64,000 nucleotides of DNA, from positions 7,246,501-7,310,500 of the forward strand of contig NZ_CP029043.1 of NCBI RefSeq assembly GCF_003074055.1. The letters run 5' to 3'. This document shows, piece by piece, positions 10,801 to 19,347 of the stretch. The translations under genes and the position numbers were made by a program. The DNA is from Streptomyces nigra. Its GTDB lineage: Bacteria; Actinomycetota; Actinomycetes; Streptomycetales; Streptomycetaceae. The first letter of the stretch is position 1, and every line of letters begins with the position of its first letter. The notes below the pieces were generated by a model. The model was given only the letters and a program-made list of their open reading frames with translations. It was not told the origin of the DNA and did not search any database.

Positions 10801-11033
10801 GGCGGACACGCGCGTGCCGAGGAACGGTACGAGTTCACGCACATCCGGCGCAGCGCCGACCCCGGGCAGCTCGCCACCATGGCCGAGGCCGCCGAGGCCA
10901 TGGCGCCGACCCGGCCGTACCCCGGCGTGGAGTCCGGCGCGGCGAACATGGCCGGCTGGCCCTCGGCCCGGTCGCGGCCCTCATGGACCGCACCCGGGAC
11001 ACGGTCCGCAAGGCGATGGGGGAGGGCGGCTGA
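10801..11033 (+). pseudogene. Frameshifted remnant of an unidentified gene
   Basis: Coding-like sequence runs from about 10810 (AEERYEFTHIRRSADPGQ) to NMAG near 10953, then continues in another frame as ALGPVAALMDRTRDTVRKA and ends at TGA 11031-11033. The two halves read as one protein if about one base is restored near 10955-10965. No start codon with a ribosome site is visible, so only a C-terminal part remains. I do not recognise the family. Confidence 0.5.
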
Positions 11034-11045
11034 CCCTCCTCCTAC

Positions 11046-11978
11046 CTACGGACGCGCGGAACGGGTGACCTGCCTGCGGGCGGGCCGCCCGCCGTTCTGG
11101 TGCCGCAGCCGCACCTCGACATGGCCGCCGATGATCCGGGTCTCGAAGGAGGGCTGCGGGGCGGTGGCCGGACCGCTCACGTTCCAGCCGTCCGACAGGC
11201 GGAACACGCTGCCGTGCCACGGGCACCGCACACAGCCGTCGGCGATCGTGCCCTCGGCGAGCGGCCCGGCGAGATGGCTGCACCGCTCGGCCAGCGCGTG
11301 GACCTCCCCGCCCGTCTCCCGCACCACGAGCACCGGCACGTCGTCGACGCTGCGCCGCACGGCCTCGCCGACCGGGAAGTCCGCGACGGCCCCGACCCGG
11401 TGCCAGCCCTCGGTGACGACGTGCGGCACCTCCTCCGCGTGATTGGCGCCGGACGCCTGCCGGTAGGCCAGATGACCGCCCAGCATGCCCCCGACACCGA
11501 CCGCCGTCAGCCCGAGGAAGCCGTACGCCCGGCCCGCCGCCTCACGGCCCCGCAGCCGACAGGTCAGCGAGGTGGCGTACAGGCCGACGGCCGCGATGTT
11601 CGACAGGGCGTGGACCAGGCCTACGCGCTGCTGCTCGCGGTGCAGCTCGGCCCAGTCGACCCAGCCGGCGACCGCGGCGGGCCCCGCGGCGGCCAGCCCG
11701 ACCCCGATCAGCAGCCCGGACTCCCGCGACCGGCCGGGCCGCAGATCCAGCACGGCCGCCGACAGCCAGCTGCCGATGGGCACCTGCACCAGCAGCGGGT
11801 GCACCGGATGCCCCAGGGGCCGGCCGTGCAGCAGATCCCGGGCACGCCCCAGGGGCAGGGCCCGCACCCCCGTGCGCAGCGCGTCCACGACCCGGTCGGC
11901 CGCGGGCTCGCGCTCCAGACGGTCCAGCAACGACAGGACACGGTTCCGTCCCGGAGGACGGCGTGGCGATTCGCTCAT
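11046..11978 (-). CDS. Membrane protein with C-terminal Rieske [2Fe-2S] domain (DUF2231-Rieske)
   Basis: The 310-residue protein has an N-terminal DUF2231-like membrane part (about residues 45-175, opening with HPLLVQVPIGSW and holding four hydrophobic segments) and a C-terminal Rieske ferredoxin domain from about 195. The cluster ligands are visible as Cys233-x-His235 and Cys252-x-x-His255 (CSH and CPWH). It is probably a membrane-anchored electron carrier; its partner oxidase or reductase is not adjacent. ATG 11978 is chosen; a GTG six codons upstream is possible. It is convergent with the remnant gene and divergent from the downstream PP2C gene. Confidence 0.85.
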   Translation of the reverse strand: MSESPRRPPGRNRVLSLLDRLEREPAADRVVDALRTGVRALPLGRARDLLHGRPLGHPVHPLLVQVPIGSWLSAAVLDLRPGRSRESGLLIGVGLAAAGPAAVAGWVDWAELHREQQRVGLVHALSNIAAVGLYATSLTCRLRGREAAGRAYGFLGLTAVGVGGMLGGHLAYRQASGANHAEEVPHVVTEGWHRVGAVADFPVGEAVRRSVDDVPVLVVRETGGEVHALAERCSHLAGPLAEGTIADGCVRCPWHGSVFRLSDGWNVSGPATAPQPSFETRIIGGHVEVRLRHQNGGRPARRQVTRSARP

Positions 11979-12288
11979 GCCCGCCCGGGTTACCACCCAT
12001 ACGACGAGGCAAACGGCCGGTCCGAGAGCCCCGGCGAGGTCCTCGACGGACCATGGGAAGCAGAAGTGACGTGCTGACCGAGGCGACGGGTTGATTCATG
12101 GTGTGGGTCGTGTACCGCGTGCCGGACCTCAGGGAGGCCCGACGGCACCGCGCGGTCCCGGCGAGTCCCCTGGCCGTCGTATGTCCCTTGCCGCATCGTG
12201 AACGGGTCGCCGACCTGTGGGAAGAACGCCGTCATCGGCGGAGTGCGGACCGGGGTACGCCGACGGTACGGGAAGAGGGGCGAGTGTG

Positions 12289-14367
12289 ATGGGCCGAGGG
12301 AAGCAGCGTCCACGGCAGCCGGGTTTCCCGCTGGAGGCCACCTCCGGCGCGAGCGGGCTGATGGACCTCCTCGGCGTCGCCGCGGTCCTCGTCGAGGCCG
12401 ACGGCCGCATCGACATGTGGAGCCCCCAGGCCGAGGCGCTGTTCGGCTACACCGGTGAGGAGGCGCTCGGCCAGTACGCGGCCCGGCTGCTCGTCGACCC
12501 GGAGCACCGCGCCGAGGCCGTCAGACTGTTCGCCGGGGTCATGGAGACCGGCGAGGACTGGGCGGGTGCGTTCCCCGTGCGGCACAAGGACGGCGGCATC
12601 CGCGTGGTGGAGTTCCGCAACATGCGCCTGACGGACAACATCGGGGACCACTACGCGCTGGGACTCGCCACCGACCGGGCGACCCTGCGCCAGGTCGAAC
12701 GCAAGGTCGCCCTGTCCAGCCAGCTCGTCACCCAGGCGCCCATCGGACTCGCCGTCCTGGACACCGACCTGCGCTACGTGGCCGTCAACCCGGCCCTGGC
12801 CGGGATGCACGGCGTCCCCGAGTCCGGCCACGTGGGCCGCGGCTTCCGCGAGATCCTGCCCGGCGAGCCGTTCGCGGCCGCCGAGGCACAGATGCACGAG
12901 GTCCTGGAGACCGGCCGGCCCGTGGTCGACCAGCAGGTGGTCGGACGCACCCGGGCCGACCCGGACAGCGACCACGCCTGGGCCGTCTCCCTGTACCGCC
13001 TGGAGGACCACAGCGGGCAGATCCTGGGCATCGCCACCGTCATCGTGGACGTCACCGACCGCTACGAGTCGGCGCAGCGCGCCGAGCGGGCGCAGCAGCG
13101 GCTGCGCATCATGGCCGACGGCTCGGCCCGCATCGGCACCACCCTGGAGGTCGAGCGGACCGCGCAGGAACTCGCCGACGTCCTCGTTCCCGACCTGGCC
13201 GACATGGTCGCCGTCGACCTCATCGACTCCCTGCTCAAGCCGGGGCGGCCCGACACCGGCGACGGCCTCCCGCTCTTCCGCGCCCTCGCGGTCAAGACCG
13301 CCTACCCCACCGACGCCTCAGAGGCGATCATCCAGCCCGGCCACCTCACCACCTACCACGCCGACCATCCGGCGGCGCACTGCTTCCGCACCCGCGAACC
13401 CCAGCTGATCCAGCATTTGGAGGTGGCCGACCTCATCCGGGTCGCGGCAGACGACGAGGCCGCGCGGCTGCTCGCCGAGGCCGGAGTCCACACCGACATG
13501 GCGGTGCCGCTGATCGCCCGTGACGAGGTCATCGGCGTCATGGGCCTGGCCCGGGCCCGCAACCCCAGGCCCTTCGACGAGGACGACCTCACCCTCGCCT
13601 GTGAGCTGGCCTCGGCCGCCGCGCTCAGCATCGACAACGCGATCCTGCACCAGCACTTCCGCAGCGCCGCCGAGACCCTCCAGCGCAGCCTGCTCCCGCA
13701 GCTCTCACCCCGCCACCCCGGCCTGGAGATCGCCGCTCGCTACCGGCCCGCCCAGGCGTTCAGCGAGGTCGGCGGCGACTGGTACGACATCATCCCCCTC
13801 GACGGCGACCGCACCGCCCTCGCCGTCGGCGACGTCATGGGCAGCGGCATCCCGGCGGCCACCGCGATGGGCCGGCTGCGCACCGCCACGTCCACGCTCG
13901 CCGACCTCGACCTCGACCCGGCCCGCATCCTCACCCACCTGGACAAGATCACCCAGGACCTGGACCCCTTCTTCGCCACCTGCTCCTACGCCGTCTACGA
14001 CCCGTATCTGCACCAGTTGCACATCGCGTCCGCCGGGCACCTGCCGCCCGTGCTGGTGCCCGACGGAGGCCCGCCGAGACTGCTCGACCTGCCCTCGGGG
14101 ACCCCGCTCGGGGTGGGCGGCGGCGCCTTCGAGACCACGACCGTCGCGCTCGAACCCGGCGACCAGCTCGTGCTCTACACCGACGGACTCGTCGAGACCC
14201 GCGACGACCCCATCGACGAACGGCTCGCCCACCTGCTGCGCCTGCTCCAAGGCCCGCCGAGCGACCCGGAGGACCGGTGCGAACGGCTGCTGCGCGCGCT
14301 GCGCACGCCCTCCGACCACGACGACGTGGCCCTGCTCATCGCCCAGGCCCACCCCCTGAAGACCTGA
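12289..14367 (+). CDS. PAS-PAS-GAF-PP2C (SpoIIE-type) phosphatase
   Basis: This 692-residue cytosolic protein is a sensory serine phosphatase of the RsbU/SpoIIE class, which dephosphorylates anti-sigma antagonists. Order: PAS (about 20-125, WSPQAEALFGYTGEEALG), PAS (145-265), GAF (290-450), and the PP2C domain (465-690) with metal-binding VGGDWYD, VGDVMGSG and YTDGLVE motifs. No HATPase domain follows, unlike the phosphatase at 41599. ATG 12289 lies after a GAGGGG ribosome site; the frame is open to 12217. Its switch partner is not adjacent, and the RsbW-like protein at 1859 is too distant to assume a link. Confidence 0.88.
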   Translation: MGRGKQRPRQPGFPLEATSGASGLMDLLGVAAVLVEADGRIDMWSPQAEALFGYTGEEALGQYAARLLVDPEHRAEAVRLFAGVMETGEDWAGAFPVRHKDGGIRVVEFRNMRLTDNIGDHYALGLATDRATLRQVERKVALSSQLVTQAPIGLAVLDTDLRYVAVNPALAGMHGVPESGHVGRGFREILPGEPFAAAEAQMHEVLETGRPVVDQQVVGRTRADPDSDHAWAVSLYRLEDHSGQILGIATVIVDVTDRYESAQRAERAQQRLRIMADGSARIGTTLEVERTAQELADVLVPDLADMVAVDLIDSLLKPGRPDTGDGLPLFRALAVKTAYPTDASEAIIQPGHLTTYHADHPAAHCFRTREPQLIQHLEVADLIRVAADDEAARLLAEAGVHTDMAVPLIARDEVIGVMGLARARNPRPFDEDDLTLACELASAAALSIDNAILHQHFRSAAETLQRSLLPQLSPRHPGLEIAARYRPAQAFSEVGGDWYDIIPLDGDRTALAVGDVMGSGIPAATAMGRLRTATSTLADLDLDPARILTHLDKITQDLDPFFATCSYAVYDPYLHQLHIASAGHLPPVLVPDGGPPRLLDLPSGTPLGVGGGAFETTTVALEPGDQLVLYTDGLVETRDDPIDERLAHLLRLLQGPPSDPEDRCERLLRALRTPSDHDDVALLIAQAHPLKT

Positions 14368-14380
14368 CGGGCAGTTCCGC

Positions 14381-15871
14381 TCACTCGTCGACGGCGGTCC
14401 CGAACCCGGCGTCGGCGGGCGGCGCGGCCAGGGAACGCGGACCGTACGACCACGACCCCCGGGCCACCGTGCCGGCCGCCGTCCCCGGCAGATACCAGGC
14501 CGCTCCGTCGGCGGAGTTCTCCCCGGGCGCCGTGGCCAGCAGAGCGGCGCGCCCGTCACGGCCGGTGTCCACGAACCGGACCTGAGCGCCGAACCGGTCG
14601 CCCTTCTCGACCGTGCCGGGCACGTTCGCGGTGTTCTGTGTGAAGGAGACCGCACCGGCCGTGGTCAGCCCCCGGGCCGAGCCGCGCAGGACGACGACCG
14701 TCCCCGCGTCCCGTACGGTGCCGACGTCCTCACCGGGCACACCGATGGCGAGGTCCGCGAAACCGTCCCCGTCGGCGTCGCCCAGCGACACGTCGTAGCC
14801 GAAGCCGTCGCCGAGTTCGGGAGTGCCCGGCACCCCCGGATCGCGCTGGAGCCACACCTGGTCCGGCCGGCCGAACTCGTCCAGGTCGGCGAAGGCGTCC
14901 GGGCCGCCGAGGAACACCAGGACGGAGCCGCCGGTGAGCGGTTCGTACTCGTCCTCCAGCCGGTCCGGCCGCCCCGCGACCAGGTCGTCGTACCCGTCGT
15001 GGTCGATGTCCCCGGAGGCCGTCGCCGGGCCACCGGGGAGGTCGCGGACATGGATGAGGCCGCCGGCTCCGCCGCGGTAGACCGCCGAACGTCCCTGGCC
15101 GTCCTCCTCCAGGCTGCGCCCGGCGACGATCAGGTCCGCGTGGCCGTCGGCGTCGTAGTCGCCCGTGGTCAGCGACGCCGGCTGGATCTTCTCGTCGCCC
15201 GGTGCGCCGACCGTGTCGAGGCGTCCCGCGGGCCGCAGCGCGCCACCGGCGTGGGTGAACAGATGCACGCCCCGCCGGTCGGCCACGGCGAGCATGTCAC
15301 CGGGTGCGGCGCCGCTCAGCCGCGCGGCGGCCACCGCCAGGCCGAAACCGGCGTCCGCGCCCGGCGTGGCCGCCCCGAACGTGACGCTGCCCGACGTCTT
15401 GAGCCCGGTGCGCGAGCCGAACAGGACGGTCGCCCGGCCCGCGTCCCTCACACCGCCCACGTCCTCACCGGGCACGGCGACGATCGCGTCGTCGTAGCCG
15501 TCGGCGTTCAGGTCCCCGCTCGCGACGGCGGCGCCGAAGCCGTCACCGGACTCGGCGCTCCCGGGCACGCCGGGCGTGTTCTGCCCGAAGACCGCCGTAC
15601 GGGCCGCGCGGGCGCCGGTGGCGGTGCCGATGCCGTGCGGTCCGCCGTACTGGACGGTGACGTAGCCGGAGTTCTCACGGCTGCCGTCCGTCCCGGTCGG
15701 TGCCCCGACGAGGACGTCGTCGTACCCGTCTCCGTCGAAGTCGGCGCCGCGCTCGACGGTGTGTGTCCCGGCGGGTGTGCCCGCGTGGGCGCCGGGGGCC
15801 GCGGTGATCACCGCGCCCGTCAGGAGCAGGAAGGAGGCGGCGGCGACGGCCGCCGGGTTGCCGTGCGTCAT
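14381..15871 (-). CDS. Secreted FG-GAP (integrin-like beta-propeller) repeat protein
   Basis: The 496-residue protein starts at ATG 15871 after an AGGGA site and has a signal peptide ending near residue 30 (APGAHA). The rest is about seven FG-GAP blades, each carrying a calcium loop such as DFDGDGYDDVLVGAP, DLNADGYDDAIVAVPGED, DIDHDGYDDLVAGRP or DADGDGFADLAIGVPGED. Such propellers bind calcium and usually serve in adhesion or as scaffolds; a catalytic domain is absent. The gene follows nhaA on the same strand after 107 bp and ends 13 bp from the convergent PP2C gene with no visible terminator. Confidence 0.85.
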   Translation of the reverse strand: MTHGNPAAVAAASFLLLTGAVITAAPGAHAGTPAGTHTVERGADFDGDGYDDVLVGAPTGTDGSRENSGYVTVQYGGPHGIGTATGARAARTAVFGQNTPGVPGSAESGDGFGAAVASGDLNADGYDDAIVAVPGEDVGGVRDAGRATVLFGSRTGLKTSGSVTFGAATPGADAGFGLAVAAARLSGAAPGDMLAVADRRGVHLFTHAGGALRPAGRLDTVGAPGDEKIQPASLTTGDYDADGHADLIVAGRSLEEDGQGRSAVYRGGAGGLIHVRDLPGGPATASGDIDHDGYDDLVAGRPDRLEDEYEPLTGGSVLVFLGGPDAFADLDEFGRPDQVWLQRDPGVPGTPELGDGFGYDVSLGDADGDGFADLAIGVPGEDVGTVRDAGTVVVLRGSARGLTTAGAVSFTQNTANVPGTVEKGDRFGAQVRFVDTGRDGRAALLATAPGENSADGAAWYLPGTAAGTVARGSWSYGPRSLAAPPADAGFGTAVDE

Positions 15872-15978
15872 GTGTTGTCCCTGGGGTCGCACCTGTGTGG
15901 CCTGTGCGGGTTGGACCCGCGAAGGGCCGCGACAGTTGTAGCCGCTGAGGGACCGGATGGCGCTCAGTCCCGCGGGTG

Positions 15979-17865
15979 TCATCCGGAGGTCTCCGCCGCC
16001 AGGACCCGCTGCCGCGCCTGCTCGACCGCGCGGGTCAGGGCCTCGATGTCGTAGGCGCCCTGGTGGCGCCGGCCATTGATGAAGAAGGTGGGGGTGCCCG
16101 ACACTCCACTCAGGTCGGCCGAGTCGACGTCCTCCGCGATCCGCCGCGCCCCCCGGTGCCGCTCGAGGTCCTCGCGGAAGCGCTTCACGTCGAGCCCGAT
16201 CTCCTCGGCGTAGGCCAGCAGATGCCGGCCGGTGAGCGCGTCCTGACGCTGCAGCAACAGGTCGTGCATCTCCCAGAACCTGCCCTGTCGTGCGGCGGCC
16301 TCCGCGGCCTCGGCCGCCAGCTGGGCGTGCGGATGGACGTCCGGGAGCGGGAGATGCCGCCACACATAGCGGATGTCCGAGTCCGAGCCCAGCAGTTCGC
16401 GCACCACCCGCTCGGCCTGTCCGCAGTAGGGGCACTCGAAGTCGCCGTACTCGACCACGGTCACCGCCGCGTGCTCGGGCCCGCGCACCTGGTCGTGCCG
16501 GGGATCGACGGCCACCGCGAGATCCGTCGGTGTCTCGGACGTGCCCAGCAGGGCGCGGGCCCTGAGGGCCTCCGGCAGCAGCCCGATCGCGCCGGACACC
16601 AGCCAGGTCAGGGCGAACGCCACGACGAGGGAGGTGAGGACGCCGATCTGCGCCTGCTCCAGCTCCTCTCCCTCGAACGCGATCGCCGCGATCAGCAGGG
16701 ACACCGTGAAGGACGCCCCGGCGACGGCCCCGCCCGCGGTGACCGAACCCCAGCCCACGGTGGGCCGCAGCATGCCGCGCGTCAGCAGCCGCGCGCCCGC
16801 CATGGAGCCGACGATCCCGATCAGCTTGCCCGCCGCGCAGCCCACCACGATGCCCAGCGTGATTGGCGAGGTGAACGCGTCGGCGAGTTTCGGCCCGCTG
16901 AGTTCGATGCCCGCGTTGGCCAGCGCGAACAGCGGCACGATGCCGTAGCTCACCCAGGGCAGGAACTTCTGCTCCAGCCGCTCGTTGGGTGAGATCGCGG
17001 CGGCGAGCCCCTGGACGGCGGAGCGCTGCAGCTCCGGCGTGGGCTGCTCACGGAACGAACGGAACAGCCGGCTCGCCCGCTCCAGGTCGCTGCGCGGCGC
17101 CGGATAGGCGACCACCAGCGCGCCCACGGCCAGCCCGGTGACGACGGGGTCGACGCCCGCCTCGTGCAGGGCGATCCACACGACCAGCGACATCAGGGCG
17201 CAGTAGATGCCGTTGCGGACGCCCGCCAGACGCAGCCCCACGATGGCCAGCAGACCGCCGAACGCCACCAGCAGCGCCATGAACTCGACGCCCTCGCTGT
17301 AGAAGACGGCGATCACCACCAGCGCCACCAGGTCGTCCACCACGGAGATCGACAGCATGAAGGCGCGCAGCGCGGCCGGCAGCCGGCGGCCGAACACCGC
17401 GAGGATGCCCAGGGCGAACGCCGTGTCCGTCGACATCGCCGTACCCCACCCGTGCACCGAGTCATGACCGGCGTTGATCGCGACGTAGATCAGCGCGGGT
17501 ACGACCATGCTGCCCAGGCCGGCCACCGCGCACAGCACCACCCAGCGCCGGTCCCGCAGGTCCCCCATGTCGAACTCGCGGCGCGCCTCCAGCCCCACCA
17601 CGAAGAAGAACAGGCTCATCAGCCCGGCGTTGATCCACTCGTGCACGTCGAGCGCGAGGTGGTAGGTGTCGAAACCGATGGTGAAGGTCGCCCCCCACGC
17701 CGCCTCGTACGAGTGCGGGTCCATGTTGGCCCAGAGCAGGGCCACCACGACCGCCGCGAGCAGCAGGGCGGCGCTGCCCGTCTCGGTCTGCACGAACGTC
17801 CGCCAGCGCGCCCGGGTCTGGCTGGTCAACGTGTCACTGGCATCGCTGGGGTCGTAGCCGCTCAC
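15979..17865 (-). CDS. nhaA: NhaA Na+/H+ antiporter fused to a DsbA-like thioredoxin domain
   Basis: NhaA exchanges sodium for protons across the membrane. Residues about 20-430 are the antiporter, with the family's STDTAFALGIL and the paired aspartates in SVVDDLVALVVIA. Residues about 445-625 are a DsbA/thioredoxin-fold domain with the redox motif CPYC in GDFECPYCGQAERVV and the FINGRRHQGA strand. This fusion is known in several actinobacteria; the redox role of the tail is not established. GTG 17865 is chosen because the antiporter homology begins about 20 residues later; the upstream frame to 18078 overlaps the neighbouring terminator. Length, 628 residues, fits the fused family. Confidence 0.88.
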   Translation of the reverse strand: MSGYDPSDASDTLTSQTRARWRTFVQTETGSAALLLAAVVVALLWANMDPHSYEAAWGATFTIGFDTYHLALDVHEWINAGLMSLFFFVVGLEARREFDMGDLRDRRWVVLCAVAGLGSMVVPALIYVAINAGHDSVHGWGTAMSTDTAFALGILAVFGRRLPAALRAFMLSISVVDDLVALVVIAVFYSEGVEFMALLVAFGGLLAIVGLRLAGVRNGIYCALMSLVVWIALHEAGVDPVVTGLAVGALVVAYPAPRSDLERASRLFRSFREQPTPELQRSAVQGLAAAISPNERLEQKFLPWVSYGIVPLFALANAGIELSGPKLADAFTSPITLGIVVGCAAGKLIGIVGSMAGARLLTRGMLRPTVGWGSVTAGGAVAGASFTVSLLIAAIAFEGEELEQAQIGVLTSLVVAFALTWLVSGAIGLLPEALRARALLGTSETPTDLAVAVDPRHDQVRGPEHAAVTVVEYGDFECPYCGQAERVVRELLGSDSDIRYVWRHLPLPDVHPHAQLAAEAAEAAARQGRFWEMHDLLLQRQDALTGRHLLAYAEEIGLDVKRFREDLERHRGARRIAEDVDSADLSGVSGTPTFFINGRRHQGAYDIEALTRAVEQARQRVLAAETSG

Positions 17866-17950
17866 CGGCCGATTATCGCCGCCCGTGCGCCCGCCGGGCA
17901 GTGGACGACCGGCCCCGTTTCCGTACGGCCCGCAGACGCTCACCCGGACG

Positions 17951-17983
17951 GCCGTGGCGACCCCTCGAGGGGGACGCCACGGC
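17951..17983 (-). terminator. Terminator after the ThuA-lectin gene
   Basis: A stem of about 14 pairs with a one-base bulge and a CG turn begins 6 bp beyond the stop codon at 17990. It overlaps the upstream region of nhaA and separates the two transcripts. Confidence 0.65.
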
Positions 17984-17989
17984 GCGGGG

Positions 17990-19291
17990 TCACGGCTGGG
18001 CGGTGAGCCGGAAGCTCTGGGCGGCGGACCCGTCGCACGGCCGCTGCACCAGCTGCACGCCGTTGGCCGCACCGCCACTCGTGCTCAGGCACTTGCCGCT
18101 GTGCCGGGCGGTGAAGTGGTAGGCGCCGTCCGCCTCGCGCACCGGCAGCCACTGCTGGTTGCCGCCCCCGCCGTACGCCCACAGCTGCAGGGGCGCGTTG
18201 TCGGCGGTGGAGACGCCGGTGACGTCGACGACCTGGTTCGGGTTGCCCCGGATGGCGATCCGCGCGTAGCCGCCGTCGGTGGGCCGGAACTGGAACTGCT
18301 GGGCGAGCGTCCCGTTGCAGGTGTACTGCTGCACGGGCGTGCCGTTGGCCGTAGCCGCCGACCGGGCGTCGACGCAGGTCCCGGCGGCCCGGTCGCTCAG
18401 CGCGTACCAGGCCGTCGGGGAGATCGGGTCGGTGGGCGCGGGACCCTCGCCGGCCCCGCCCAGCCACTTCAGACCGTCGAGGAGGAAGCGGTTCTGGGTG
18501 GCGCTGGCGAACGTCGACGACAGCCGGGTGTTGGTGTCGTAGTTCATCGCGTTGTGCCCGAAGTTCGCGTACAGCATCCGGTACTGGGTGTTGGTCCACA
18601 GGATCGGGTAGTAGCCGCTGTACCAGGACTGGTTCGGGTCGGTGCCCAGCGGGAAACTGCTCGGATCGACCGAGGCCAGGATCTTGATGTCAGGGTTGGC
18701 CCGCAGGTCGTTCGACCAGCTGTACCACTCGCTCACGGCCGAGGTGAAGGTGCCGGGCAGACCGGCGGTCGCGGGGTGCGTACGGTCCTCGGTGCGCAGG
18801 ACGGCGGTGGTGGGGCCCCAGGTGTTCGACCTGAAGTTCCCGCTGCCGAGGAATGAGTTGTAGTACCAGGGCCAGGACCCCGCGTTCGTGGTGAACGCCG
18901 AGACGTGGAAGCCCATCCAGCCCCCGCCGCCGCGCACATACCGTTCGAACCCGGACCGCTGGGCCGCCGTCTGCGGCGCGTCGTCGAGGAACAGGACGAC
19001 CTGGTACTCGTCCACCCCGCCGTTCGCCAGCAGGTTCCAGTCGGTGGTCGCCCGGTAGGTGAAGCCGTTCTCGGCCCCCGCCTGCGGGAACCACTGGTTG
19101 GCCTCCTTCACGAAGTCGATGTGGGCGGCGTCCCAGGTGCCGTTGTAGAAGGCGATGACCTTGAACGGGGCCGCCGCCTCGGGAGCGGCGGACGCGGAGC
19201 CCGCCGGGGCGGTGAGCCCGAGGACGAGAGCCACCAGGGCCAGCAGCCGGGCGACGAAGTGAGGCCGTCTGGGTGGGGTGCGTGGGGGCAT
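17990..19291 (-). CDS. Secreted ThuA-like protein with C-terminal ricin B lectin domain
   Basis: The 433-residue protein starts at ATG 19291 behind GGAGGA and has a signal peptide ending near residue 35 (GSASA). Residues about 43-270 are a ThuA-like (glutamine-amidotransferase-fold) domain (FKVIAFYNGTWDAAHIDFV at the front, YSGYYPILWTN near the end), seen in secreted sugar-related proteins. Residues about 300-432 are a ricin B lectin with repeated Q-x-W/F-type blades. Only 56 bp separate it from the chitinase, so both are probably cotranscribed, suggesting that it also acts on or binds chitin-derived material. Its catalytic activity is unknown. Confidence 0.82.
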   Translation of the reverse strand: MPPRTPPRRPHFVARLLALVALVLGLTAPAGSASAAPEAAAPFKVIAFYNGTWDAAHIDFVKEANQWFPQAGAENGFTYRATTDWNLLANGGVDEYQVVLFLDDAPQTAAQRSGFERYVRGGGGWMGFHVSAFTTNAGSWPWYYNSFLGSGNFRSNTWGPTTAVLRTEDRTHPATAGLPGTFTSAVSEWYSWSNDLRANPDIKILASVDPSSFPLGTDPNQSWYSGYYPILWTNTQYRMLYANFGHNAMNYDTNTRLSSTFASATQNRFLLDGLKWLGGAGEGPAPTDPISPTAWYALSDRAAGTCVDARSAATANGTPVQQYTCNGTLAQQFQFRPTDGGYARIAIRGNPNQVVDVTGVSTADNAPLQLWAYGGGGNQQWLPVREADGAYHFTARHSGKCLSTSGGAANGVQLVQRPCDGSAAQSFRLTAQP

Positions 19292-19347
19292 GTCTGCTCC
19301 TCCTGCCGCGGGAGCGGCGTGAGTCGGGGGGCGGGGTGGGCCTTCCA

